From assembly GCA_034521575.1 (NCBI GenBank), contig JAXHMJ010000004.1, positions 1 to 64,000 of the forward strand: a stretch of 64,000 bases of DNA, in the 5' to 3' direction. Under the pieces are notes generated by a model. That model ran no database searches. It saw only the letters and a program-made list of their open reading frames with translations, and was not told the origin of the DNA. This document shows, one piece after another, positions 17,261-27,262 of the stretch. The first letter of the stretch is position 1; each line of letters starts with the position of its first letter. The DNA is from a candidate division KSB1 bacterium (GTDB lineage Bacteria > Zhuqueibacterota > Zhuqueibacteria > Residuimicrobiales > Krinioviventaceae). The translations under genes and the position numbers were made by a program.

Positions 17261-18640
17261 TTATCTCCACTGCAATCGAGCGGGCCTGGAAAGCATCGAA
17301 TTCGCTTCATCATCATTCCGGAATCGTTCACGCACAGGATCCCAATACAAGGTTCGCGGCAGTTTCATGGCGATATGGGACACCAGACAGGCGGAACAGG
17401 ATCGATGCCCCACTTCAACGGGGGCCACCGGTTGACGCCGCGAGCGAATACAGTCCAGCCAGTTGCCGTGCTGCTCCGGGCTTTCATAGAGATGAATTTC
17501 ATCCGCTCCGATCTCTGATGTCAATATTTCAGGATTGCTTGCATTCAGCGCCTTGGTATTTTCCGCAACGCTCGCAGGATCACTTGCAGTCACGGAATAG
17601 GAGCCGCGCGACACAAAAATCCATCCTTCACTGCCAACAAACTTGACACCGTTGGGATACTCGCCGCTGATGTGCATGGTTACGCCATTTTTATACCGGG
17701 CTTTAACTTTGAAATCGCCGTGCACATTCCACAATCCTTTTTCCGGGAATTCCGCTTCAGCTTGAATTTCAATCGGACCTGTGAATTCCGTTCCCATGCC
17801 CCAGTGCGCGGTGTCGATATGATGTGCTCCCCACCCTGTGATCATGCCGGCGCCAAACTGCTCACAACGCAGCCATCCGGGCCGGGAATAATCAGCTTGA
17901 GGATGCACTCTGTTTTCCGTGTAATACACATAGGGAGTCGGTCCCAGCCAAAAATTATAATCAAGGTTATCGGGAATGGGCATTTCCGCTTCCACCTCAC
18001 CGGCCGGATCACCCGGCAGGCCGATATAAATCGTATGCACCTCACCGATGCGGCCGTTGCGCACCAGTTCGCAGGCCCGTTTGAACTGAGGCCAGGGAGA
18101 AACAGAACGCTGCTGACTGCCGATCTGAAGGATCCGGCCTGTCTGATGGATTACATTGCTCAGTTCCCGGCCCTCGGCAATGGTCAAAGATGTGGGTTTT
18201 TGCAGGTAGATATCTTTGCCGGCCCTGGCCGCTTCCATGGCGGGAATCACATGCCAGTGGTCCGGTGTACTGATGAGCACGGCATCAATACGTTCATCGG
18301 CCAGCAATTCCCTGTAATCGCCATAGGCTGTAACGCCCTGGATCGACTTTTTCCGGTGTTGCCGATAATATTGTTCCACCCACTCTTTGCCTTCACGTGC
18401 CCGTTTTGAATCCACATCACAAACCGCAACAAGCTCGGTATCGGGATATTTTAAAGTTTCCGGCATATCATGAGCCCGTGAAATTCGTCCCGTTCCGATT
18501 GCTCCCACATAAATCCGGTTACTCGGCGCGTTGGCGCCAATCACAGACCCGGGAACAATGGTCTGTGACAATACAGAACCGGCGAATCCGGCCAAACCGG
18601 TTTTCAAAAAATTTCTTCTGCTCTGTTGTTTGCTGCTCAT
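17261..18640 (-). CDS. Gfo/Idh/MocA family oxidoreductase with Tat signal
   Basis: 459 residues. Twin-arginine signal SRRNFLKTGLAGFAG at the N-terminus, then the NAD(P)-binding Rossmann fold (VGAIGTGRISRAHD) and the family motif EKP-like position YLQKPTSLTIAEG. The C-terminal sheet domain contains GWGAHHIDTAHWGMG. GGAGGAGTC precedes the ATG. Secreted or periplasmic members of this family often act on sugars in glycoside-degradation loci of Bacteroidota and Planctomycetes; the substrate cannot be read. The next gene, the DUF6807-like lipoprotein, is only 16 bases upstream on the same strand, so they form an operon; the pairing is common in sugar catabolic clusters. Confidence 0.88.
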   Translation of the reverse strand: MSSKQQSRRNFLKTGLAGFAGSVLSQTIVPGSVIGANAPSNRIYVGAIGTGRISRAHDMPETLKYPDTELVAVCDVDSKRAREGKEWVEQYYRQHRKKSIQGVTAYGDYRELLADERIDAVLISTPDHWHVIPAMEAARAGKDIYLQKPTSLTIAEGRELSNVIHQTGRILQIGSQQRSVSPWPQFKRACELVRNGRIGEVHTIYIGLPGDPAGEVEAEMPIPDNLDYNFWLGPTPYVYYTENRVHPQADYSRPGWLRCEQFGAGMITGWGAHHIDTAHWGMGTEFTGPIEIQAEAEFPEKGLWNVHGDFKVKARYKNGVTMHISGEYPNGVKFVGSEGWIFVSRGSYSVTASDPASVAENTKALNASNPEILTSEIGADEIHLYESPEQHGNWLDCIRSRRQPVAPVEVGHRSCSACLVSHIAMKLPRTLYWDPVRERFRNDDEANSMLSRPARLQWR

Positions 18641-18656
18641 AACGACTCCTCCAAAT

Positions 18657-19862
18657 TTAATCTTCCAGCATCAACTGTCCCTGATAAACATGATAAGCCT
18701 GTTCAACCAGACCCTGAGCTGCATCGCCGTCATGCACGTACAGTCGAAATTTTAAGGTGAACGACTCGCCGGGTTCGAGTTCAAGCACTTCAAGTCCCGG
18801 CCAGGCCACTCCGATATAACCGTAATAGCGCAGACACCAGCCCGCCGGAAAATCAGGATTATACGGATGCTGAAAAACAGCCGCCCCTGAATATTCAGAC
18901 TGACCTTCAAATTGAGCGGAAAAATCAACCCAGGCATAGGTTCTCAAATTACTGTCCGATGCCTCGGGTCCGGCCTGTGAGGTGATTTGAGTGTTCTCGC
19001 GCGGGGCAAAACGCAGATTAAATCCGCCGTATCCTTTTTTATCCTGACCGGATATTTTTATCGACTCGATCGCCGTCCAGGTCAGCTGAACATCAATGGC
19101 TCTGCCGGTACCGGTTTTGCGAAACACTCTGAAAAGCGTATTTTCATCCATCACATGCTGCCCGTCTTCCGTCTCCCAGTGGTTTTTAATGCCCAGCAAC
19201 GCGCACACCGGTCCGGTTTCTCTCAGGGTCCATTTATCAAAAATCTGGTAAAGCCCTTTTAACTCATTGCGCATGCCGTGAATATGCCACAAATCATAAC
19301 GTTCTTCATTCACCCACACTTTGGGCCAGTTCCAGGACAATCCGCGATGATGATAATGATCAATTGGAAAATCATCGGTTAATACCCTGCCGTTTAAATC
19401 ATATAATGGATGCACATAAGTGGAACGTTTGTAGCGTTTGGGCACTCGGTTTTCGAGTTTTTGCTCGTATTGATAGGCCAGTATCGGCTCATCCCCCTCG
19501 TTTAAAAGGAGGCTTCCGGTTTCCTGATCCTGAAAGGTAAATGGAGAGTTATAACCGGATTCACCGACTTTGATCGGTTCACCGGAAAGGCTTTTTTTCA
19601 GAATCGTACAAAATGTGGTTTGATCACGGTTTGCCTTGCCAAAGAAAATTGCCGGTGTTTTTTGAAAGACCAACGTTTCGGCGTCGGCAACGGCGCCGGA
19701 AAGCTGGGAGGCGGACGCATTTATTTTTCCAGGCGGAATTTCGATCGGACTTTTAATGTCGGACTCGTAACTCAGAGAAAAAGATGATTCGATTTGATCT
19801 TTTTGACATCCTGCAAAAATTATCATGAGAACGATAAATAACAGCGTATATGCTTTCTTCAT
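18657..19862 (-). CDS. DUF6807 / PmoA-like lipoprotein
   Basis: 401 residues with lipobox IIFAGC (Cys19). The C-terminal 250 residues match the DUF6807 family (often called PmoA-like). The characteristic segment is FPIDHYHHRGLSWNWPK, rich in conserved His and Trp, followed by DLWHIHGMRNE and a long beta-sandwich. The family is not methane monooxygenase despite that name; its members sit in sugar-degradation gene clusters and the fold is thought to be galactose-mutarotase-like. Envelope-anchored; the role is unknown. GGAGG precedes the ATG. Probable operon with the MocA-type dehydrogenase. Confidence 0.8.
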   Translation of the reverse strand: MKKAYTLLFIVLMIIFAGCQKDQIESSFSLSYESDIKSPIEIPPGKINASASQLSGAVADAETLVFQKTPAIFFGKANRDQTTFCTILKKSLSGEPIKVGESGYNSPFTFQDQETGSLLLNEGDEPILAYQYEQKLENRVPKRYKRSTYVHPLYDLNGRVLTDDFPIDHYHHRGLSWNWPKVWVNEERYDLWHIHGMRNELKGLYQIFDKWTLRETGPVCALLGIKNHWETEDGQHVMDENTLFRVFRKTGTGRAIDVQLTWTAIESIKISGQDKKGYGGFNLRFAPRENTQITSQAGPEASDSNLRTYAWVDFSAQFEGQSEYSGAAVFQHPYNPDFPAGWCLRYYGYIGVAWPGLEVLELEPGESFTLKFRLYVHDGDAAQGLVEQAYHVYQGQLMLED

Positions 19863-20153
19863 AGAAACCTCCAGTTTCCTGCAAGAACAGTAAAGTACCG
19901 GTTTTTTTATTTTTTGGCAAAGCGCCTGACTCTCTCCAGACCGCCCCTGAAACGCCGGGAAACCGACGCGGTCGAAAGTTCCCGGGTAATGTCGTAAATT
20001 GTAATTTCTGTTTTCCGCAAGTACACGGTTATTCTATTTTTTCTTTATTTATATTGAATATAAAGCGATTACGTATAAATTGCAAGAGTTATGACATACT
20101 CGATACCGTTTTAAACCCGGATTTTTCAGTTTTTATACAGGTAAAAGCGGATT
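19863..20153. other. Intergenic region, nothing identified
   Basis: About 290 bases upstream of the lipoprotein/dehydrogenase operon. It is AT-rich around 20040-20100 and should hold the operon promoter. No repeat or coding signal seen. Confidence 0.4.
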
Positions 20154-20923
20154 CTAGCTCAATGCGTTTACAGCTTTATCCGACAGATTCGCATGAATCG
20201 GTGCTGATTTTATAATTTCCGTCAACCGCTGATGCCATTCCACATCCCGCCACATCCCGACAAACTGCGGGCCGCAAAAATTACTGGTCGCAATGGCAAT
20301 CCACTGACCCGTGGAGGCAGCGGTGATGGTGCCCAGTTCGCACAGCTCCTTGACCCAGTCCCAGGATAAAAGCGGCCAGTCCTTATAATCTATAATGCCC
20401 CAGCATTCAGTCGTTACAAGCGGCAACCCGGCTTTGGCGGTATGTTCGGCTACGAGATGTATCTTGTCCGTTAACAGTTTTTTCCAATAGTCCGGCTTTT
20501 CCGTGTAAATACCGCAATCCCGGCATTTGGCAATAAAGGTGTTCAAGCCGGGCTGAATCCGGACTATATTGATATTCGGACTGCCCCAGTTCTGAATCCC
20601 CCCCAGACTTTATGTAAAGTCCATTCTTTCCATTGATTATCCGCAACAAGATGCGGAAACGCATCAATACGAACGGCATTGTATCCGCGTTCCATTAATT
20701 CATCAAGCGCAACATCCCAGTTCTCATATCCGGCACCCGGCCAGCGCCGTTCAATCCAGGAAAAATCCCACATACTGATGGCACGCGGACGAACTGCGGT
20801 ATGACGATCTGTTTTATTTTCTTTTCCAAGAGTGTCCGTCAGCGGTTTGCCGGCGATACTTTTTGTCATGCTACCGACGGCTGACAAAGCCGCTACGTTC
20901 TTTACAAAATCTCTCCGCATCAT
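20154..20923 (-). pseudogene. Cellulase-like (PF12876-type) enzyme gene with internal deletion and frameshift
   Basis: Both ends of a sugar-binding cellulase-like family protein remain. The N-terminus has a Tat-like start (MMRRDFVKNVAALSAVG) and FSWIERRWPGAGYENWD. The C-terminus has PLVTTECWGIIDYKDWPLL and SNFCGPQFVGMWRDVEWH, where ECWG likely bears a catalytic Glu. Between them, at about 20504-20513, the text jumps from KCRDCGI to YTEKPDYWKK, skipping roughly 200 residues of the barrel that the family normally has. In addition the frame is lost in a seven-C run at 20598-20604. The deletion removes most of the active site, so this cannot be an active enzyme as it stands. Confidence 0.75.
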
Positions 20924-21332
20924 TTTACAACCCTTTCAAAATGCTATAAAATCCCTATAAAAATCTGGAAGATTATCAGCCTTTAGAAGAATATGTTAGA
21001 AACTGCGGCATGGAATGGGACATTGAGGCAGCCCGCATTGTGCTTGACACTTTGTGTTCTACATTGCCCATTGCCGATCATATTCGCAAGCACCTGGATG
21101 GCAGAACACTAGAATTTATACCAAACATCAAAACTCGACCTGGACCAGGGGATCGTGCGGGGGTTCTACCCCCGTCACGCACAATAACAGAGGGTTCTGC
21201 CCTCTGGCATCCGCTACCTTGAGACCGTCACAGGCCAAAGGTAGAACATCCGGAGATACTGCGCACAGGAATTGAACCCCTGCGCGATCACAGATGGTCA
21301 CAGCACATTCTTTTCATTCGGGTAAACCATCT
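20924..21332. repeat. Intergenic cluster of GC-rich palindromes
   Basis: Holds three hairpin units: 21151-21182 (GATCGTGCGGGGG / CCCCCGTCACGCAC), 21188-21208 (CAGAGGG / CCCTCTG), and 21232-21290 (a composite ending GCGCACAGG-n-CCCCTGCGCGATCA). The last closely matches 48271-48323. A plus-strand open frame here has no ribosome site and is interrupted by the hairpins. Confidence 0.65.
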
Positions 21333-22469
21333 CTAATGCCCGGCATCCGATTGATGCGTTTTGATCCAGCTGTGGCGTCTGGCATTCAAATCGGAATCCT
21401 CCCCCATCCAGACCCAGAGTTTGATCAGACCGTTCTGATGAGCGCTGACGAGAAAACTGCCGTCCGTATTAAAATTAATGTACTCGGCATGATCGCCGGC
21501 CCAGACTTTGTGGGCGACCGGAATATGGTCACTAAAATAGCGCAGAATATCCGTCACCCGGTATACATAAATATAAGGATCATGTCCTGCGTGCGCAATA
21601 TAATCACCGTTGGGATGCCAGGATACAGATTCGATTTTTTTACCGCTGTGGTTGAACATTTTCAGCAGTTCACCGCTCCGCCAGTCCCACAAATAGGCAT
21701 TGCCGCGCGAGGTGCCGCCCTGGCCCACGGCAAACACATGGGTTCCGTCCGGGGAAAATACACCGCTGGTAAAAGTCACATAATAATCGGGTTTTAACGT
21801 CTGTGCCAGCGACCAGTCGGATGTATCGTAAACCTTCACCGCACCGTGTCCCACAGCCAGCAGATAACGATCGTCTTTTGTGAAAAACAATTCGTTTACC
21901 GTATTACCAAAATCCAGTTTACAAATCTCTTTATCCGCTGATATATCAAACACCCGGATCCATCCCCGGGTGGTGCTGTCGTTCATTTCTGTCTTTTCCT
22001 CCCCGGTCACCAATAGTTGTCCTTTATGCGACCAGGTCAGACCGTCAATACCCTGTGTGTGATCCAGCACCCTGAACACCTCACCGCTTGCTGCTTTATA
22101 AAGGGTGACCCGATAATCTTCACTGGCCGCAGCCACATATTGGCCGTCGGCAGACCAGCCGACGCGCTCCACTTCCTCTTTTGTATACCGGCGCCATAAT
22201 TCCGCTCCGTCCGAAGTGCGCCATAGAATTACGGAATTGTCATATTTGGTGCCGCTGACAATGGTTTTGCCATCCGGTGAAAACTCGACGCTTTCCACCG
22301 AGCCGGGTTCCCCCAACGCATCCGCCACCCGCGACCAGACCGGTTCCAGTCGCAGATGATAATCGAGTTGCTCCCGGGCATAAAGCGAAGAGATCAAAAG
22401 GCAAATAAACAGCAATGCACTTATATATCTGATCAGAACTTTCCTTTGAAAATGCTTTTGTGTTGTCAA
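21333..22469 (-). CDS. Secreted WD40-repeat beta-propeller protein
   Basis: 378 residues. Hydrophobic export signal near residues 11-31 (IRYISALLFICLLISSLYA). At least six WD40 blades follow, recognisable by SPDGKTIVSGT, SADGQYVAAASED, DDRYLLAVGHG and HPNGDYIAHAGHD with terminal VILW, VTLY, IRVFD, VKVYD and IKLW. The reading frame starts at a TTG without a strong ribosome site, so the exact start is uncertain. Propellers of this kind bind partners or ligands; no catalytic motif is visible. The next gene upstream (22504-23743) is another propeller and the two may be co-transcribed. Confidence 0.8.
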   Translation of the reverse strand: MTTQKHFQRKVLIRYISALLFICLLISSLYAREQLDYHLRLEPVWSRVADALGEPGSVESVEFSPDGKTIVSGTKYDNSVILWRTSDGAELWRRYTKEEVERVGWSADGQYVAAASEDYRVTLYKAASGEVFRVLDHTQGIDGLTWSHKGQLLVTGEEKTEMNDSTTRGWIRVFDISADKEICKLDFGNTVNELFFTKDDRYLLAVGHGAVKVYDTSDWSLAQTLKPDYYVTFTSGVFSPDGTHVFAVGQGGTSRGNAYLWDWRSGELLKMFNHSGKKIESVSWHPNGDYIAHAGHDPYIYVYRVTDILRYFSDHIPVAHKVWAGDHAEYINFNTDGSFLVSAHQNGLIKLWVWMGEDSDLNARRHSWIKTHQSDAGH

Positions 22470-22503
22470 TTCATAGTCTATACTTTTTCAAAATAACAAA
22501 ATA

Positions 22504-23743
22504 TTATTTCCAGTTGAGTTTATAAATATACGCCTGCCGACTGCCGGTATGGGTGGAATTGAATCCAATCATATCGCCTTTGGGACTCCAGCGCGGATGA
22601 TTATCACATCGCCATTTGCTGGTGAATGTCTCCGGTTCCAGAAAACGCCCGACCGGAATCGTGGCGTCGGTGGGCATGTGCATTAAAAACAACTTGTTCT
22701 CCCGGGTCGGATTATTGGGATAGGTATGGGTCACCATCCACTGCTCATCCGGTGAAAATGTACCGTGGCCGTCAAAATCCAGCAATCCGTCGCCGAGTAC
22801 GCGATAATTGTCCTGTCCGACCGTAAACAGAATATGCCGCCTTTGTTTTCCCTGATGCCGGGCCGTGACCATGAGCTCATCACCGTTCAGCCAGTCAAAA
22901 TGCGATCCGCCCCAGCCTCGCGGAAAACAGGCGCGCAGATCCGTGCCGTCCCGGTTGACAGTTAGCGATGTGGTGTTGCGTTTCGGTATAGCGCACGCCA
23001 GCCAGAATATCTTGCTGTCGTCACGGCTGAACAAGGTGTGGTTAAAATACTCCCGTCCCTCTTGCGGCAATTCAGGCACCAGCTCCTGAACTCGGGCAAT
23101 GGAACAGATCAGGTTCGTCTCGCCTGTTTTCAGATCAATTAGAAACAGTCCGTCGTTTTCCGGAAAGGCAATATCCATGCGCGCGTCCTGGCCGTCCCCG
23201 CCGTATCCGTATCCGGGACGCGTATGCCGGAGGCGCGCAAAATTAATGCTGACCGCCCGCCTGCCGTCCGGTGAAACCGCACTGACCGGGTGGTTGATAA
23301 ACCGTTTTTCTTTACTATGGATATTAATAATGACAGCAATAAATTTTCCGTCTTTGAGATCATTGTAAATCACCAGCGAATCCGACAACCAGTGCGCCAT
23401 ACAGCCCTGCTGGAAAATTCCAGCAGCGGGTTTCGGCCAAAGGCAGGAACTCACAGGTTTCCATATCCACAAGACCCAGAGTCGCCGGATCATCCCCGGT
23501 CGGCAGCCGGAATTTGATGTCCGTCTGAAGCACCGTCGCATACTTTTGATTTTCACTCCAGGAAGTGATGCCGTAATAGCTGGCGTAAAAATGCTCCAGA
23601 GGTCCGCTTGTTATGGCAATGGGTTCTGATACCTGCGGAAAGTTCACCACAGATGGATCAGATTTTTCAGTAGAACACTGCAGGGTAACCATGATAAACA
23701 GCATCAGGACACATAAGATAAAAATTTTTTTACAATATTGCAT
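22504..23743 (-). CDS. Oligogalacturonate-lyase-like beta-propeller lipoprotein, frameshifted
   Basis: About 410 residues when repaired. The start at 23743 gives a lipoprotein signal (lipobox VTLQCS). The frame breaks at 23414-23417, where an A run on the plus strand is one base too long; the joined text reads RCWNFQQGCMAHWL. Later blades carry GHGTFSPDEQWMVTHTYPN and RCDNHPRWSPKGDMIGFNST. These two motifs are shared with proteins annotated as oligogalacturonate lyase-like or TolB-like in Planctomycetes and related groups. Whether this one is a lyase (PL22-type) is unproven. Envelope-anchored. Confidence 0.7.
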
Positions 23744-23952
23744 TTCTTCCACCTAAATTATAAGTCAGGAAACAATTTCTGATAAATCGGGTACTGACAG
23801 GACTATACACCGGGCATGACCAGTGCTACCGAAAATTCAGCTGATGTTTTAAAAGTTTCTTTGTTTCATGATTAAACTCTCAATAATAACATACAGTAAT
23901 TCTATCATTTACATCCATCAATCCTTTGTGTCTGATCAACAAAAGATATTTA

Positions 23953-26031
23953 CTATCTTTGCAATATCAATTTGCGTATTTCTGTAAAAGTATTCGTTTG
24001 TAATTTATAAAAATATATTCCGCTCGACAGACCATTGGCTTTCCATTTTACTTCATGTTTACCTGCTGATTGAAATTCATCAACCAATATTGCAACTGTT
24101 TCCCCGGAAATATTATAAACTTTTAATAGTACCCGACCCGGATTTTGCATACTATAGCTTATTGTTGTTGACGGATTAAACGGATTGGGATAGTTTTGCT
24201 CAAGCTTACATTTTGAAATCAATTTATTCTTTTCCCCATCTTCTGCAAAGGTTGAAACCTCGCTTACTTTGAAACAATATATTTCACCTTTGCGTATGTC
24301 ATGTTTGCCCACTGCATCCACGACCCAGAAATATTCTTTTTCTGTTTCAAGATTGGTTAATGTCCAGCTGGTGTCACTCGTATTTCCAACAAAAGAAAGA
24401 GAATGCGTTAAAGCGGACCTTAGTTCTTCCGAATTTTGCGATACATAAACATCATAGGAATCAGCCCCATCTGTTTCGAACCAGCTCAGAGTCACGATGG
24501 AATCTGAAACCGTACTGTCATGTTCAGGTATCACATTTGTAACCATCGAAGGACCGTGATAAGGATCAACAACAATCGGATAATAGTGAGACGTTGCCTG
24601 CCCGATTGTGTTTAATTTTTCAATAATGGTATCATGGGCTGCGGCCTGATTCATGAAATAAGAGGCACGCATCACACTTTTTCCAAGCCTGTCATTTTGG
24701 CTATTCTTGCACTGATCAAATGTTCCATTAAAACTGACGGGATACAAGTAAGGATAATATTTAACATAAAGCATGGAACGTTGTTGTTCCAAACCATCAG
24801 CAATTAAATTCATGTCCTTTAAAACAGAATCTTTAAACGACGGATTATAAGAACGATTGTAGGCAAATGCCTGGGAATATAAAAATGAACCTGGAATGCG
24901 GGGGAAATTTCCAAATTTCTTTAAATCAGCATCTTTTTCAGCGGCGCTAACCCTGTCAGCCCATAAGGGTTGATGGCGGCAATAGACAAACATTCCTTTC
25001 AAACTGCCATTTTTTACCTCTCCAACCCCCGTCGGAACATGCGCCAGGGCAAACTTTTCCATCACTGTAAATTCGCCTTTTTTCACACGCGGCTGATGCT
25101 CAACAAATTTATCATAAAGGCCCTCACCGCCTTTAAACTCATGGTATCGGGCATGATACCACCCCTGATCATAATTTTCTGTAAAAAAATTCCAGCAACT
25201 GTGTTCACCCCACGGAAAAAGATGCGTCTCTGTCGGACAATTTGCCAACCAGAATTCAAGCGAGGCAGCAGCTGCATCTCTGTACCTGGACAATCCGGAT
25301 ATGTCACTCAATTCGTAGAGCAGATCATACAACTTTTCATCCTGAGCTAAATCAGCGCCATGCCATGAAGATTTATGCGATTCATCAGAACCATACCAAA
25401 TATTTCCAACTCCGACAGCCATCCAATTTGTTCTCATTCCACCTTTGTCATAACTGTAAACCTTGTGCTTTTCAATCCGTACCCCATGGCCCGGATTTTC
25501 AGGATCCTCGGGTACTTTGGGAATCGAATCTCGGGTTAAGATACTGGCAATGAGAGGTGAATTCGTGCTGCCATACCGGTCCGTGCCATATTCCAATATC
25601 GCATCAGCATAATCCAAAACTTTCTGATAATAACCCTGCATCTCCTTATCATCAGGATATTTTTTATAAACCTGCAACAAGGCATACATCAAATCGTCAC
25701 ACCCTTCATGAGACCGGTATAAGGGAGGTGCATCATTGTCGTTTTCATCACGAAATATGCCGTCAATATTTTTGGGTAGCGGACAATCGTCATCAAGAAA
25801 ATGATCAATGGCCAAATTGCACATGTGCTTTGTTGAGGCCTTTCCGGCATATTCCACAAAATACATAATTTGATCATAATAATCTATGGGTATACGGCCT
25901 TTACTCGGACCAAAATTCCGCTCCGGCAGATCAGCTTCCCCAAAGAGACAACCGGTAAATAGTGTTAAAATAATTATCAACAACCAATACATCATGGTTC
26001 TTTGATTCATCCCAGAATAACATTTTTTCAT
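23953..26031 (-). CDS. Secreted alpha/alpha-type protein with FN3 and type IX sorting domain
   Basis: 692 residues. Signal peptide with a possible lipobox (LTLFTGC). Residues about 40-480 form a helical, Trp/Tyr-rich domain that looks like an alpha/alpha toroid (LEYGTDRYGSTNSPL, SSWHGADLAQDEKLYDLLYELS, LFPWGEHSCWNFF). An FN3 domain follows at about 505-600, then a sorting domain with NYPNPFNPSTTISYS. The EYGTDRYG motif recurs in the proteins at 27263 and 35596. I do not recognise a characterised family; polysaccharide lyase or hydrolase activity is inferred from fold, export and neighbours. AAAGGAAAAG precedes the ATG. Confidence 0.75.
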   Translation of the reverse strand: MKKCYSGMNQRTMMYWLLIIILTLFTGCLFGEADLPERNFGPSKGRIPIDYYDQIMYFVEYAGKASTKHMCNLAIDHFLDDDCPLPKNIDGIFRDENDNDAPPLYRSHEGCDDLMYALLQVYKKYPDDKEMQGYYQKVLDYADAILEYGTDRYGSTNSPLIASILTRDSIPKVPEDPENPGHGVRIEKHKVYSYDKGGMRTNWMAVGVGNIWYGSDESHKSSWHGADLAQDEKLYDLLYELSDISGLSRYRDAAAASLEFWLANCPTETHLFPWGEHSCWNFFTENYDQGWYHARYHEFKGGEGLYDKFVEHQPRVKKGEFTVMEKFALAHVPTGVGEVKNGSLKGMFVYCRHQPLWADRVSAAEKDADLKKFGNFPRIPGSFLYSQAFAYNRSYNPSFKDSVLKDMNLIADGLEQQRSMLYVKYYPYLYPVSFNGTFDQCKNSQNDRLGKSVMRASYFMNQAAAHDTIIEKLNTIGQATSHYYPIVVDPYHGPSMVTNVIPEHDSTVSDSIVTLSWFETDGADSYDVYVSQNSEELRSALTHSLSFVGNTSDTSWTLTNLETEKEYFWVVDAVGKHDIRKGEIYCFKVSEVSTFAEDGEKNKLISKCKLEQNYPNPFNPSTTISYSMQNPGRVLLKVYNISGETVAILVDEFQSAGKHEVKWKANGLSSGIYFYKLQTNTFTEIRKLILQR

Positions 26032-26116
26032 TTAACTTTTCCTTTTATCTTACAGTTTTTTCATCTGATTATTTTTACCAGATTTTTGACATTCATAATA
26101 GCACTTTAAATTATCC

Positions 26117-27104
26117 TTAATATGTTGTGCTGTTGCGAAAATCAAAAATCAGCTTCATTCGCAATTTTCGTCCTTTAATTTTTTTCGGACTGAAATAATA
26201 TGTGGAAGAATGAGGGCCCAGATTACGGGTTTCTTTGAATTTGGTACCAATAGGATTTATGCCGTGTAAAAATGAAATATCACCTTTGGGAAAATCAACT
26301 ACTGTTGACCTGGGGTTCTCGGGTTGATCAGGTGTAAACAAGCGAAAAAAGATATCATTCGATTTAAAATACACTTTAAAGCCTTTGCCCTGCTTACATT
26401 TTAAATTGGCCCAGTACATTTCTGCATGATAACCTTTGAACTCGGGATATTTAAATCCTTTATGTCCGGTGATGGTATTATTATATTCTTTTTCCCAAAC
26501 ACCTACGTTGGTTCCGACTATTCTGTTTTTCCAAACTCTGAACGGCCCTTTCCCCATCCATTCCATGGTTTTCACCATGTCCTCGGGAAAAGAAAAACTT
26601 ATCCCCGCATAAGCAGCATCATGAGCCGGCTGATAAGCAACGTAAAGATTTAGTAATCCGGTTTTTTGGATTGTCCAGGTTATTGAATCTGCTTTTTGTT
26701 TATAAATTGCAGTAATTGACATTGATCCATTTTTGTTTTTGAAAACCTTTACATCCTCTACAGTTTTTTCACGACTGACGAACACAGGCCCTTTAGAAAG
26801 CGGAATACTATGTCCATAGGCCCGGACTTTTTCTAGCTGACCATTCTGTTTGTCAAAGACATAAATCAATTCTCCAACCTCAATCCGGTATTCATCCTCA
26901 TTTTCTTTAAATCGGATATTTGATTCATCTCCCGGCTTGATAAAATTCAGAGTTTCGGGCGTATGTGTTGGATATGTCCAACGCCCGATTTCATCGTCCC
27001 CGGCATCACGGGCGACCAATTGAAGCACATGAGCCTGAATTTTGACTGTAAACATTAACATTAATCAATAGTGATAATGCCAGAGAGAAAAACAGTTTTT
27101 TCAT
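26117..27104 (-). pseudogene. GH2 C-terminal domain joined directly to a signal peptide (internally deleted)
   Basis: Begins at the ATG at 27104 with GGAG eight bases before it and a signal peptide MKKLFFSLALSLLINV. The frame shifts at an A run (plus strand T run 27040-27043). After VYSQ the text goes straight into LQLVARDAGDDEIGRWTYP, which in GH2 enzymes lies far downstream of the catalytic barrel. The rest is a Bgal_small_N/mutarotase-like domain with GKGPFRVWKNRIVGTNVGV. The sugar-binding domain and catalytic barrel (several hundred residues) are missing. No GH2 catalytic Glu remains. It sits between two related alpha/alpha-type genes. Confidence 0.65.
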
Positions 27105-27262
27105 AGTAACAGCTCCACTTTTTCGAATAAATCCGTATTTATATTTGATAACTATTTTTTGACGCGCATCAAAAAGGTTGTAAAATTATCACATTTTAGC
27201 TTTTGAGATAATTACATCCTTTACATAATGTCTATTCATTATTAAACGATGCGTGACATCTA